This document shows positions 53,091 through 62,349 of a DNA stretch of 64,000 nt, one piece after another; position 1 is the stretch's first letter; the number at the start of each line of letters is the position of its first letter. A model generated the notes under the pieces. That model saw nothing but the letters and a program-made list of their open reading frames with translations, did no database searches and had not been told where the DNA came from. Position numbers and translations under genes: made by a program. Origin of the DNA: JADLGL01 sp963667605 (lineage in GTDB: Bacteria; Pseudomonadota; Alphaproteobacteria; Rhizobiales; Kaistiaceae); contig CAXXUZ010000003.1 of the NCBI GenBank assembly GCA_963667605.2, positions 496,001-560,000 of the forward strand, in the 5' to 3' direction.

Positions 53091-55547
53091 CTAGCTACGA
53101 TCGTGGTTGCCTTCGACAAGAATTTCTCGTCGGCCGGCATGATTGGCGGCGCCGACGACACCCTCGTCTTCCATGCGCTCGATGATTGAAGCGGCACGAT
53201 TGTAGCCGATCGACAGGCGGCGTTGGATGTAGCTGGTCGATGCCTTGCGGTCGCGAAGCACGATTGCGACGGCGCGATCATAAAGGTCGTTCGATTGGTC
53301 ACCAGGATCGGCATAGGCTTCGATGCCGGCGCCATCTTGGTCCTCGGTGATGGCTTCGAGATATTCCGGCCGGCCTTGCGATTTGAGGTGGGTCACCACC
53401 TTCTCAACCTCAGCCTCACTGACATAGGGGCCATGGACGCGAGTGATGCGGCCGCCGCCCATCATGTAAAGCATATCGCCTTGGCCGAGCAGCTGTTCAG
53501 CGCCCTGCTCGCCAAGAATGGTGCGGCTATCGATCTTCGAGGTCACCTGAAACGAAATCCGGGTCGGGAAGTTTGCCTTGATGGTGCCGGTGATGACATC
53601 AACCGATGGCCGTTGCGTTGCCATAACGACATGAATGCCGGCGGCGCGAGCCATCTGCGCAAGGCGCTGCACGGCACCCTCGATATCCTTGCCAGCGACC
53701 ATCATTAGATCGGCCATCTCGTCGATGATGACGACAATATGCGGCATCGGCTCAAGATCGAGTTCCTCGCGTTCCATGATCGGATCGCCGGTATCGGGAT
53801 CAAAACCGGTATGCACCGAACGGGAAATCACTTCGCCGCGGGCTCGCGCCTGGGCTACACGTGTGTTGAGGCCGTCGATATTACGGACCCCGAGCTTCGA
53901 CATATTGCGGTAGCGATCCTCCATTTCCCGGACCGTCCATTTCAGCGCGACGACAGCCTTTTTCGGGTCGGTGACCACCGGGGTCAGCAAATGCGGGATG
54001 CCGTCATAGACCGACAGTTCGAGCATTTTTGGGTCGATCAGGATCAGCCGGCAGGCGTCCGGCGACAGCCGATAAAGCAGCGACAGGATCATGGTATTGA
54101 TAGACACCGACTTGCCGGAGCCGGTGGTGCCGGCGACAAGGAGATGCGGCATCCGCGACAAATCGGCGATTACCGGTTCGCCGCCGATATTCTTGCCGAG
54201 GCAAAACGGCAGCAGGGCCTTGCTGTCGGCGAATCCGTCTGACGCCAGCAATTCACGCAGCAAAACAGTTTCGCGATTGTCGTTGGGCAGTTCGATGCCG
54301 ATGGCGTTTTTGCCTGGGATGACGGCGACGCGGCAGGCAATTGCGCTCATCGATCGGGCGATGTCGTCGGCGAGGCTGATCACTCGGGACGATTTTATTC
54401 CCGGCGCCGGTTCAAGCTCGTAAAGCGTGACCACGGGTCCCGGCCAGATATTGACGATCTCGCCGCGTAAGCCGAAATCGTCGAGTACCGATTCCAATAG
54501 ATGAGCGTTTTCTTCCAACACGTCCCGCGTTGGCGACCGGTCCCGGCGACCCTGGCGGGGCGGTGAAAGAAGGTCGAGCGGTGGCAGTTCGAAAGGAGCG
54601 TCGACGGATCGCCTGTGCATCGTGCGGCGAGGCGGCCGTGTCGGAGGAGCTACTTCGACGATTTCGTCGTCGGTGGCGGGAAAGTCCTCATCTGGCGCGA
54701 GGAGCGAATCTTCCGACGCAAGCTCCGACTCGGGATCGTAGCGTTCTTCCGGATCGAGGTAATCGGCGTCGGAGATATTGCCGCGGCGTTTTAGCCGGCT
54801 GAGGCTTGAGCGGAGGCGATAACCAATGTGGGCGACAGCGCCGAAAAGCAGTGTGACAACGCTGTTGCGTTCGTCGGGATCCTCCTCTTCGAAGCCGAGA
54901 TCGTCGTCGATCACCGGTGCCGCCCGGACTCGCCGACGTGTTCGGGCGGGGACTACCAGGCGCGGTTCCTCATCTCGGAGGAAATTGCGTGACCAGGGCA
55001 AGAACCCGGCAGTGTGAAGCCAAAGTAAGGCGGTGAGTATCACCAATATGGCGTCGGTTAGGAAACTAGCAACACCACCGATTGCACCGAACAGGGCGCT
55101 GGGGGCGCGGAGGATGAGGTCGCCGGCAATACCGCCAAGTCCGGTCGGAAGCGGCCAATTGGCCGAGACCGGCAAGGTGGCGATCGCACCAGCGCCGATG
55201 AGGGTTGCGCCGAGCCAAGTCGGGATGGTGATGCGACGGAAGCGAGTCGGGGCGCCGACCAGCAGGCGCCAGCCCCAGAACACGGGCGGCAGAATTAGCA
55301 GCAGCGCGGCAATGCCGAAGATCTGCATCGCCAAGTCGGCGATTACCGCACCGGCGTAGCCGAGGATGTTTTGGGCCGGACCGTCGACGGCGTTGGAGAG
55401 GCTCGGGTCGTTGATATTCCAGGTGGCGAGCGCGACCGCTATCGCGGCGAGAAGAATGAGGAGGCCGAGACCGGCGAGGCTGCGCAGGTTGCGGCGAAGG
55501 ATTCCACGTAGCCAAGAGCCCTCGGGTGCGGCGGCCAGGTCGGACAT
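53091..55547 (-). CDS. ftsK: DNA translocase FtsK
   Basis: FtsK anchors at the division septum and pumps DNA toward the dif site. Starting at MSDLAAAPEGSWLRGILRRN (818 residues; an ATG 33 bases upstream is open), it has four N-terminal membrane helices, a charged linker with Asp/Glu-rich stretches, a motor domain with Walker A GTTGSGKSVSIN and Walker B LILIDPKMLELSVY, and a C-terminal gamma winged helix with SYIQRRLSIGYNRAASIIE that reads KOPS sites. The lolA gene follows. Confidence 0.95.
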   Translation of the reverse strand: MSDLAAAPEGSWLRGILRRNLRSLAGLGLLILLAAIAVALATWNINDPSLSNAVDGPAQNILGYAGAVIADLAMQIFGIAALLLILPPVFWGWRLLVGAPTRFRRITIPTWLGATLIGAGAIATLPVSANWPLPTGLGGIAGDLILRAPSALFGAIGGVASFLTDAILVILTALLWLHTAGFLPWSRNFLRDEEPRLVVPARTRRRVRAAPVIDDDLGFEEEDPDERNSVVTLLFGAVAHIGYRLRSSLSRLKRRGNISDADYLDPEERYDPESELASEDSLLAPDEDFPATDDEIVEVAPPTRPPRRTMHRRSVDAPFELPPLDLLSPPRQGRRDRSPTRDVLEENAHLLESVLDDFGLRGEIVNIWPGPVVTLYELEPAPGIKSSRVISLADDIARSMSAIACRVAVIPGKNAIGIELPNDNRETVLLRELLASDGFADSKALLPFCLGKNIGGEPVIADLSRMPHLLVAGTTGSGKSVSINTMILSLLYRLSPDACRLILIDPKMLELSVYDGIPHLLTPVVTDPKKAVVALKWTVREMEDRYRNMSKLGVRNIDGLNTRVAQARARGEVISRSVHTGFDPDTGDPIMEREELDLEPMPHIVVIIDEMADLMMVAGKDIEGAVQRLAQMARAAGIHVVMATQRPSVDVITGTIKANFPTRISFQVTSKIDSRTILGEQGAEQLLGQGDMLYMMGGGRITRVHGPYVSEAEVEKVVTHLKSQGRPEYLEAITEDQDGAGIEAYADPGDQSNDLYDRAVAIVLRDRKASTSYIQRRLSIGYNRAASIIERMEDEGVVGAANHAGRREILVEGNHDRS

Positions 55548-55751
55548 AGGCGACTCCGCAGGGGAGCGAGCGCGGATCACGCTTTGGCGTTCGGCCGGCG
55601 CCGGGATCTATCCAGCTCGGTATTGGGAGATCGAATCATATTTCGCCGTCACGGGAGGAGTTCACCGGGCAACGCTAACGGCCGTTGGTAAAATCGCCAT
55701 TAACTATGGCTTGGCCAGCGGATCGGCGAATCGTGGACGCGGGAGAGAGTA

Positions 55752-56179
55752 CTAGGGGCCGCAAAACGCCTTGCCGATCGCGTTACAGAGGGCGCCGATA
55801 TAGTTGTGATAGGCGACCTCGCCATGACTCGACATGTCAAGGCCTTCCCGTTCCTCTTCGGGCGTCGGGCGTCGGGCGTCGGGCGTCGGGCGTCGAGCGG
55901 AGGCCGATGGCCGTAGAACACCCAAATCAGCATCACCACGGCGCAGATTATCAGAACCTGCATTAGAACCGAGAGCACGTTCTTTGCTCGGACCATGCCG
56001 GCATAGAACAATGCCAAGCCTGGGACGGTCATCGCCAGCACGAGGATCGTGGCGGTCATCATCCAGGCAGTGTTGCCGGGATTGGGAAGAGGCGCGGCAA
56101 TCTCAACCGGATCGTGCGCCGAAGCCGCCGCCGAGCCCGCCAGCAGCAACGCGCCGGCAAGGGCCAGCTTCAATGTCAT
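55752..56179 (-). pseudogene. Second ammonium transporter gene with a large internal deletion
   Basis: The first 85 codons encode a signal-like start (MTLKLALAGALLLAGSAAAS) and the first AmtB helices (NPGNTAWMMTATILVLAMTV, LALFYAGMVRAKNVLSVLMQ). After VFYGH the sequence enters a 7-bp tandem repeat, and beyond it another frame gives TPEEEREGLDMSSHGEVAYH and ends CNAIGKAFCGP with TAG, the cytosolic tail of AmtB proteins. Roughly 300-350 codons are missing. The intact amtB lies 209 bp upstream, so a duplicate was lost. Confidence 0.82.
55860..55894. repeat. Five tandem copies of a 7-bp unit
   Basis: GGGCGTC is repeated five times exactly at the deletion junction of the amtB duplicate, next to the segment encoding TPEEE. 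On the coding strand the unit is GACGCCC, which resembles the bases at the start of the conserved tail (ACGCCCGAAGAG). Confidence 0.9.
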
Positions 56180-56388
56180 TTTGTTTCATTGCTTTGAGTC
56201 CCATTCTTGCCGATGCACTTTATTTTGGGCAGAAGAATTTGTGCCTATGTGGACGGCAACGCAAGGGATGTGCCACACCGGGAAAATCGGTCGGCACCGT
56301 CGTCGATGCTGGCCGATCTTATCGGGAAACCATTGAGAACGCTAAGATATTTGGCGCCAGATTGCAGGGTGCCCATCGCCCGCGGCAG

Positions 56389-57591
56389 TCAGCCTTTGAG
56401 GTCGGACTCAGGCGAGGCGCTGATCCGATGGATGGAAAGGTCGGCGCCCAGACGCTCCTCTTCGGGCGTCAAGCGCAGCCCCATGGTCGCTTTGAGGACC
56501 CCATAAACGGCTATGCCAACGACGAAGGCAAAAATCACGCCGCCGAGAGTTCCGATCAGCTGGGACATGAAGCTGACCCCGCCGAGGCCGCCGAGCGAGG
56601 TCAGGCCAAAGATACCGGCTGCAATCCCGCCCCATGCACCGCAGAGGCCATGAAGCGGCCAGACGCCCAGGACATCATCGATCTTGAGCCGATTCTGGCA
56701 TAGCTGAAAGCCGAGAACGAAGATGACGCCCGCGATCGCGCCTACGGCGAGGCTACCGACCGGATGCATTACATTGGAGCCGGCGCAGACTGCGACCAGT
56801 CCAGCCAAGGCACCATTATGAATGAAGCCGGGATCGCCGCGCCCGACAATCAAAGCGGCGATAATGCCGCCGACCATGGCCATCAGAGAATTCATGGCGA
56901 CCAGGCCGGAAATTCCGTCCAATGACTGGGCGCTCATTACGTTGAAGCCGAACCAACCGATGCAAAGCAGCCAGGAGCCGAGGGCGAGCCAAGGGATACT
57001 TGAGGGCGGAATACCTTTGACCTTGCCATCGGCGCCGTAACGGCCGGCGCGGGCGCCGAGCTGCAGGACGGCACCAAGGGCGATGAAGCCACCGACGGCG
57101 TGAACCACGACTGATCCGGCGAAGTCATTGAAAGAATTACCGAAAGTGTCTGACAGCCAGTCCTGAATGCCAAAGTTGCCGTTCCATACGATGCCCTCGA
57201 AGATGGGGTAAGCGACGGCGATGATCACGGCCACGGCGAGGATTTGCGGGATGAACTTCATCCGTTCGGCAATACCGCCGGAAATGATGGCACCGATTGC
57301 CGCGGCAAATGTGGCGAGGAAGAAGAACTTAACCAGGCCGAATCCCTGATTCGTGGCGTCCTCGTAGGCGATGAGGTCGCTGGCCGAGGACAAGAAGCCG
57401 GTCCCATAGGCGATCAGATAGCCGATCAGGAAATAGGCAATCACCGACACGGCGAAGTCGGTGATGATCTTTACCAGTGCGTTGACTTGGTTTTTTTCAC
57501 GAACGGTGCCGACTTCGAGAAAGGCGAAACCGGCATGCATGGCGAAAACGAGGATCGCGCCCATAAGGACGAAAAAGACATCGGAACCCAT
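56389..57591 (-). CDS. amtB: Ammonium transporter
   Basis: AmtB is a trimeric inner-membrane channel for ammonium. The 400-residue protein has about 11 membrane helices and the conserved pore histidines in VVVHAVGGFIALGAVLQLGA and GVWPLHGLCGAWGGIAAG, with the family signature around FNVMSAQSLDGISG. There is no signal peptide, consistent with a start inside the Rh/Amt fold; the first residues MGSDVFFVLMGAILVFAMHA are a membrane helix. The tail (LTPEEERLGADLS) is the GlnK contact region but lacks the usual EHGE ending. It follows glnK. Confidence 0.93.
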   Translation of the reverse strand: MGSDVFFVLMGAILVFAMHAGFAFLEVGTVREKNQVNALVKIITDFAVSVIAYFLIGYLIAYGTGFLSSASDLIAYEDATNQGFGLVKFFFLATFAAAIGAIISGGIAERMKFIPQILAVAVIIAVAYPIFEGIVWNGNFGIQDWLSDTFGNSFNDFAGSVVVHAVGGFIALGAVLQLGARAGRYGADGKVKGIPPSSIPWLALGSWLLCIGWFGFNVMSAQSLDGISGLVAMNSLMAMVGGIIAALIVGRGDPGFIHNGALAGLVAVCAGSNVMHPVGSLAVGAIAGVIFVLGFQLCQNRLKIDDVLGVWPLHGLCGAWGGIAAGIFGLTSLGGLGGVSFMSQLIGTLGGVIFAFVVGIAVYGVLKATMGLRLTPEEERLGADLSIHRISASPESDLKG

Positions 57592-57815
57592 GATTCTGCC
57601 CCTCAGTTGGTCGATGCGACGGCGTAGTTATTGGCCTGCTATTCAATCCGCGCGCCAGGGTGGCGGACTGAGACAACCTGCGTCCTACACATGGTTTTGC
57701 CGAATCCTATCGGTCGACTGCCTAGCATTTCGGCAGGACGAATTGGCAAAGATAGCCAAATAGGCAGGTCGCGCGCGGCCCTCGCTGTGGGAGGTTCGGC
57801 TGCGATGTGCCTCGG

Positions 57816-58154
57816 CTAAAGCGCGTCGGCGTCGGTTTCTCCAGTTCTGATCCGCACGGCGTGTTCGATAGAGTAGACGAAAATCTTGCCGTCGCCGATT
57901 TGGCCGGTCTTGGCGGCATCGACAATCGCCCCGACGACTTTCTCGGTCTGATCGGCCGTAACCGCCACCTCAAGCCTCAGTTTCGGAAGGAAGCTGACGG
58001 AATATTCGGTGCCGCGGTAGATCTCGGTGTGGCCCTTTTGGCGCCCGAATCCCTTGACCTCGGTGACGGTCATGCCGTGAACGCCAATGGCGGTGAGAGC
58101 GTCACGCACTTCCTCCAGCTTGAACGGCTTGATAATCGCCATGACAATTTTCAT
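57816..58154 (-). CDS. glnK: Nitrogen regulatory protein P-II
   Basis: GlnK senses ATP, ADP and 2-oxoglutarate, is uridylylated on its T-loop, and plugs AmtB. Starting MKIVMAIIKPFKLEEVRDAL the protein has 112 residues, the norm. The T-loop with the modified Tyr is in YRGTEYSVSFLPK (Tyr51), and the C-terminal signature is KTGQIGDGKIFVYSIEHAVR. AGGGG lies 12 bases upstream of ATG. The IS3 fragment begins only 17 bp upstream of the start, so the native promoter (normally sigma-54 and NtrC dependent) has been cut away. Confidence 0.95.
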   Translation of the reverse strand: MKIVMAIIKPFKLEEVRDALTAIGVHGMTVTEVKGFGRQKGHTEIYRGTEYSVSFLPKLRLEVAVTADQTEKVVGAIVDAAKTGQIGDGKIFVYSIEHAVRIRTGETDADAL

Positions 58155-58170
58155 GTCTTCTATCCCCTTA

Positions 58171-58395
58171 AACCGCATCCTTTTGGAAAATTACTATCTG
58201 CCTGGCGACTTGGAGACACAGATCGAGGCCTTCGTCGGCCACTACAATTATCACCGCTACCACGAGAGCCTGGGCAACCTCACGCCGGCCGATGTCTACT
58301 TCGGGCGCGGCCAGACCATCCTGTTGAAAAGACAAAAGATCAAACAAAAGACGCTACAAACCCGGCGCTTGCAATACCGCAAAACCGCCGCATAA
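58171..58395 (+). pseudogene. IS3 OrfB 3' fragment
   Basis: The frame reads NRILLENYYLPGDLETQIEA through ETQIEAFVGHYNYHRYHESL to RRLQYRKTAA and stop, the last 74 residues of OrfB. It has a KRQKIKQ sequence where copies A and B have KREKIKQ. It has lost its 5' part through the inversion. Confidence 0.9.
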
Positions 58396-58429
58396 AATGA
58401 CCAACCAGATGGGCCGAACCCTCTCTTAA

Positions 58430-60071
58430 CCCGCATTCCCCAAGTGACCGATCCATCTGATGCGGTTTACATCTGATTCCTGTATAAGAATCAGTGGATT
58501 AGATCAGACGGAGAGTGGGTCGAATGCGGAACCTGGAGGGTAAGTCGGATCGGGGGCTGCTGCGGGCGTTTTTCGACCGAAGACTGAAGTTCGAGTTCCA
58601 CGGTTCGCGGATCACGTCAGACGCTGGTCTGCTCGCCTATCGTGAACTGGACGAAGCCCTCGGCCTGACCACGCTGGCCGGTGACGTTATTGCTGACAGC
58701 CGGACCGGCAAGAACGGTTGGCACGGCATCATCGGTCTCCTTCGCCAATCCGTCTATGGTCGTCTTGCCGGGTACGAGGACGTGAACGACGCCGACCGGC
58801 TGGGGCGCGATCCTGCGATGCGGTGGATCGTCGGCGGCAGGGCTGTCGAGCGCGGCGGCGCATCGACCAGCCAGATGGGCCGGTTCGAGACGGAGTTACT
58901 CGCCACCAATGACAACCTCGCCGCGCTCGCTGACCTTTTGGGCATCTGGATCGACCAGGTTAACGAGCGCAAGCCGCCGAAGATTATCGTGCTCGACATG
59001 GACAGCTCCGTCAGCCCGACCTACGGTGACCAGGAGGGCACGGCCTACAACGGTCACTTCGGCTGCGCGTGCTATCACCCGCTGTTCGTGTTCAACCAGT
59101 TCGGCGATCTGGAGCGTTGCGCCCTGCGTCCGGGCAACGTGCACAGCGCCCATGAATGGCGCGATGTGTTGGACCCGGTGGTCGCTCGATACCGGAACAA
59201 GACACTCCGGCGTTATTTCCGTGGTGACGCCGCCTTCGCCTCGCCCGAGGTTTATGAGTTTCTGGAAGCGGAAGGCTTCAAGTACGCCATCCGGCTTCCG
59301 GCCAACAAGGTGCTGCACGACAGCATCGCGCACCTGCTCAAGCGCCCCGTCGGTCGGCCGCCGAAGGAAGTTCGTCGGTATTACGCGAACTTCAGCTATC
59401 GGGCCGGTAGCTGGACGGAGCCCCGCCGGGTCGTCGCCAAGGTGGAGTGGCACTCAGGGGAACTGTATCCCCGCGTCGGCTTCATCGTCACCAACCTGAG
59501 CCGTCCTGCCGAGCGGGTTGTTGCGTTCTACAATCAGCGCGACACTGCCGAGCAATGGATCAAGGAAGGCAAGAACGCCATCAAGTGGACGCGGCTGTCA
59601 TGCCGTTCGTTACGCAACAATGCCGTCCGGCTCCAGCTGCATGCACTCGCCTATAACCTCGGCAACTTCATGCGTACCCTGGCGTTGCCCGATACCGTGG
59701 AGCAATGGTCGCTGACGACGCTGAGGGAGAAGCTGGTCAAGATCGGTGCGAAAGTTGTCAGCCATGGCCGGTACGTCACATTTCAATTGGCCGAGGTTGC
59801 AGTCCCAAGAAGCTTGTTCCAGAAAATCTTGAGCCTGATTGATGATCTACGACGAAGACCCGCTCCGGCGTAGGCCGAGGGAATCGACGGCAAGGAGATT
59901 GCGACACGAGAGGTGTGTCTGGATGGCAAGAGAAACGACCAAATGGCCTTCCACGCGCTGGCCGATTACCAAAATCATGTCATCGGATGGCTGCAATGGG
60001 AACAGAGTTCCCTTGGAGATGGGGCCGTGGTACGATTTCCGCGAATTTGGATGTCATCTGGGGAATGTCGG
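58430..60071 (+). mobile_element. IS1380-type insertion sequence, copy 2 (intact)
   Basis: A 1642 bp element with ends CCCGCATTCCCC and CCGACATTCCCC (complement), flanked by a perfect 5 bp duplication CTTAA (58425-58429 and 60072-60076). It inserted into the untranslated 3' end of IS3 copy C, after that element had arrived. Confidence 0.93.
58524..59873 (+). CDS. IS1380 family transposase
   Basis: This 449-residue protein starts MRNLEGKSDRGLLRAFFDRR; a GTG 9 bases upstream is an alternative. It matches the IS1380 family (DDE_Tnp_1 group): FHGSRITSDAGLLAYRELDE at the N-terminus, DDE regions VLDMDSSVSPTYGDQEGTAY, YFRGDAAFASPEVYEFLEAE and WIKEGKNAIKWTRLSCRSLR, and the conserved QLHALAYNLGNFMRTLA before the C-terminus. 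The frame is intact, in contrast to copy 1. It is probably active. Confidence 0.95.
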   Translation: MRNLEGKSDRGLLRAFFDRRLKFEFHGSRITSDAGLLAYRELDEALGLTTLAGDVIADSRTGKNGWHGIIGLLRQSVYGRLAGYEDVNDADRLGRDPAMRWIVGGRAVERGGASTSQMGRFETELLATNDNLAALADLLGIWIDQVNERKPPKIIVLDMDSSVSPTYGDQEGTAYNGHFGCACYHPLFVFNQFGDLERCALRPGNVHSAHEWRDVLDPVVARYRNKTLRRYFRGDAAFASPEVYEFLEAEGFKYAIRLPANKVLHDSIAHLLKRPVGRPPKEVRRYYANFSYRAGSWTEPRRVVAKVEWHSGELYPRVGFIVTNLSRPAERVVAFYNQRDTAEQWIKEGKNAIKWTRLSCRSLRNNAVRLQLHALAYNLGNFMRTLALPDTVEQWSLTTLREKLVKIGAKVVSHGRYVTFQLAEVAVPRSLFQKILSLIDDLRRRPAPA

Positions 60072-60117
60072 CTTAAATCAGGCCGCTCATCGGTTCCAAA
60101 TTACCTGACGACGGACA

Positions 60118-60893
60118 TTTTCCAAAAGGATGCGGTTCTTCAGGGTTTGATGCCAACGCTCGATCTTGCCCTGGGTTTGCGGATGATAGGGAGCGCCGCG
60201 AATGTGCTCCATATCGCGGTCGTCGAGCCATTTGGCCAGATCGTCGGCGATGTAGCTGGAGCCGTTGTCAGACAGGAGCCGTGGCTTGTGAATGACCGTT
60301 GCCCGATCGCGACCTGACGCCTTGAGCGCCAGTTCCAGCGTATCGGTGACGTCCTCGGCCTTCATCGTGGTGCAGAGCTTCCACGCGATAATGGTGCGCG
60401 AGAAGTCGTCGAGCACGGTGGAGAGGTAGAACCAGCCCCAATCAATGACCTTGAGGTAAGTGAAGTCGGTCTGCCAGAGCTGGTTTGGCGCCGTGGTCTT
60501 GTCCTGGAACTCGTCGGACGCCTTGAGGACGATAAAGGCCGGGCTGGTGATCAGATCATGGGCCTTGAGCAGTCGATAAACCGAGGATTCCGATACAAAG
60601 TAGCCCTCTGTGTCTGTGAACCGGACAGCCAGTTCCCGCGGCGACAGATCCGTCTCGTCCAGCGCCAGCTGTACGATCCGGTCTCTCACCTCATCGGGGA
60701 TACGGTTCCAGACTTGGCCAGGCCGCGAGCGGCGGTCCTCCAGGGCCTCCGGTCCGCCGGTCAGATAGCGGTCGTACCAGCGATAAAACGAGGTGCGGGG
60801 AATGCCCAACTGCGCCAGCGTGCGCTTGGCCGGCAGATGGGATCGCTCAACCAGCCGGATGATCTCCAGCTTCTCCGATAGTGGATACCTCAT
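60118..60893 (-). pseudogene. IS3 OrfB, C-terminally truncated
   Basis: OrfB is identical to copies A and B up to HQTLKNRILLEN and then runs into the inverted terminal repeat of the element (VRRQVIWNR, stop at 60087). The catalytic DDE residues are retained but the last 70 residues are missing. Confidence 0.9.
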
Positions 60894-61270
60894 GCCTCCT
60901 CTCCCCCATCCGCGATCATGCTTTTTTTGAGTAGACGGTTGTCCAGCGTCAGGTCAGCAACGGCCTCCTTGAGTGCCAGTGCCTCACTGCGAAGATGCCG
61001 GACCTCATCGGAGGTAGCCTCACGGGCAGTGTCACCCGCCAGGCGCTTCTTCCCGGCCTCCAGGAAGTCCTTCGACCAGCGGTAATAGAGGTTCTGGTTG
61101 ATCCCCTCACGGCGACACAGCTCAGCGATACTGTCCTCGCCGCGCAGGCCCTCCAGAACGATCCGGATCTTCTCTTCGGCGCCGAACTGCCGACGAGTCG
61201 CCCGCCGGATGTCCTTCACGACCTTCTCGGCCGATGCTTTCTGGTGATTGGTGTTCCGTCTCATCTTCAA
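60890..61270 (-). CDS. IS3 family transposase OrfA (copy C)
   Basis: The 126-residue OrfA is intact and identical to those of copies A and B. It could bind element ends and either help or inhibit the other copies, because free OrfA of IS3 elements is often regulatory. Confidence 0.92.
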   Translation of the reverse strand: MKMRRNTNHQKASAEKVVKDIRRATRRQFGAEEKIRIVLEGLRGEDSIAELCRREGINQNLYYRWSKDFLEAGKKRLAGDTAREATSDEVRHLRSEALALKEAVADLTLDNRLLKKSMIADGGEEA

Positions 61271-61454
61271 TCCCTCGTGGGTTAAGATGAGCCAGAAACC
61301 CTCTCTTGTTCAATCCGCCCAATCTGTCCCAGGGGCGCTGACGCCGGACATCTAGGAAAGCAAATATAGGCCGCCTTCTTATCAGGCCGCATTTTCGTGC
61401 AGCGTGTTTTATGGCGAGATTGGGCGATGGCGTCGCGGCGCCCCCCGGGGCAAT

Positions 61455-61919
61455 TCAATTGGCCACCGCGAGTTGACGATTGGACTCAATATCGAGTCGC
61501 GATTTCATCCATTTAATTTCTTTATCGCGAGCCTTGTTGCGCAGAACATACCAGACGCTATGGGCGAGCATCGGCAGACTCAGCGGTTTTGCCAGGCAGA
61601 TGGTTGCGCCAAGGCTGAAGGCGCGATCGCAGGCCTCGTCTTCGATGGCGTCGGCGAGAATTAGGATCGGCAGTCCCGCTAGCTTCGAGCTGCGGCGGCA
61701 TCGGGCAATGATCTCGAAGCCATTGAGCTTCGGCAGGTCGAGATCGACCAGCGCCAGGTCAAACTCGCGCTCCCGCAGCAGTCGCAACGCGGTCTGGCCA
61801 TCTCGGCACGCGGTAACGTCGTGGCCGTGTTCACCGAGAATGGAGGTGATGGTAACGCACTCGACCGAGTCCGCGTCGGCGCAGAGGAGATTGTAAGTTC
61901 TGTCGACGGGGCCGATCAT
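61455..61919 (-). CDS. Stand-alone receiver (CheY-like) protein
   Basis: This 154-residue protein is a single receiver domain with DADS acidic pocket residues at the N-terminus, phosphoacceptor Asp in LALVDLDLPKLNGFE (about residue 57) and conserved Lys in ICLAKPLSLP, then a charged C-terminal helix (RNKARDKEIKWMKSRLDIES). The expected Thr/Ser of the fourth strand is in ILILADAIED, where Ala replaces it, an unusual substitution. No kinase is adjacent. Output must be through protein contact. Confidence 0.85.
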   Translation of the reverse strand: MIGPVDRTYNLLCADADSVECVTITSILGEHGHDVTACRDGQTALRLLREREFDLALVDLDLPKLNGFEIIARCRRSSKLAGLPILILADAIEDEACDRAFSLGATICLAKPLSLPMLAHSVWYVLRNKARDKEIKWMKSRLDIESNRQLAVAN

Positions 61920-62349
61920 CTTCGCGTTTCCGTGGCTGTCGTAATCATGGGATCAGATGATTTTCGTTTTGGTTGAGTTAACCGCTAAAATTGAAACAAA
62001 TGCGAGCCGATTATCGGAGATTCATCATCGATTGTCTTCCCGATCTGCCGGCCGCACCAGCCAATGCTGCGTATATTGCCGAGCGCGCGAAGGGAGCGGC
62101 GCTGTACCGCCTACGACGAGCGCCGGAACTTCGCCAGGACGATCATTTCGGGTGAGTTGTTTTGGCCAACGCTTCAAAAATATGCTCGCGACAACAACAA
62201 TAAATGCTGGAGGAACGGGCCAGGGGCAGTGCCATATGAAGATCCCGTGGTGGTCGCGGCGATGGATTTTCACCATCGCGTGACGTCGTTTGTCGGCGCG
62301 GTCCAAAGCAGCTATGAAGGCGCCTGATTTTGACCCTGCGAGAACAGCG
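61920..62349. other. Intergenic region between the receiver gene and argB
   Basis: No gene can be supported in these 430 bp. In related genomes argB is usually preceded by the GTPase gene engB; nothing recognisable of it remains here. A plus-strand frame ending SSYEGA (stop at 62327) has no family resemblance. Confidence 0.45.

Larger units (their letters stand above)
58171..60117 (+). mobile_element. IS3 copy C, inverted 3' segment (interrupted by IS1380)
   Basis: This piece is the last 300 bp of the IS3 element in plus orientation, from AACCGCATCCTTTTGGAAAA to the terminal repeat ending GACGGACA. IS1380 copy 2 is inserted in it. It abuts the remaining IS3 part (minus orientation) at 60117/60118, and the first 20 bp (58171-58190) recur as a perfect inverted copy at 60118-60137. 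Confidence 0.88.
60118..61350 (-). mobile_element. IS3 copy C, main segment
   Basis: The first 1233 bp of the IS3 element (orfA end first) in minus orientation, terminated at 61350 by the orfA-side inverted repeat. It includes complete orfA and a truncated orfB. Together with the inverted 300 bp segment it accounts for the whole element plus 20 duplicated bases. Confidence 0.88.

Noticed and set aside
62064..62327. An 87-codon frame upstream of argB
   Set aside because: No ribosome binding site, no family resemblance, and a biased residue mix typical of a chance frame.
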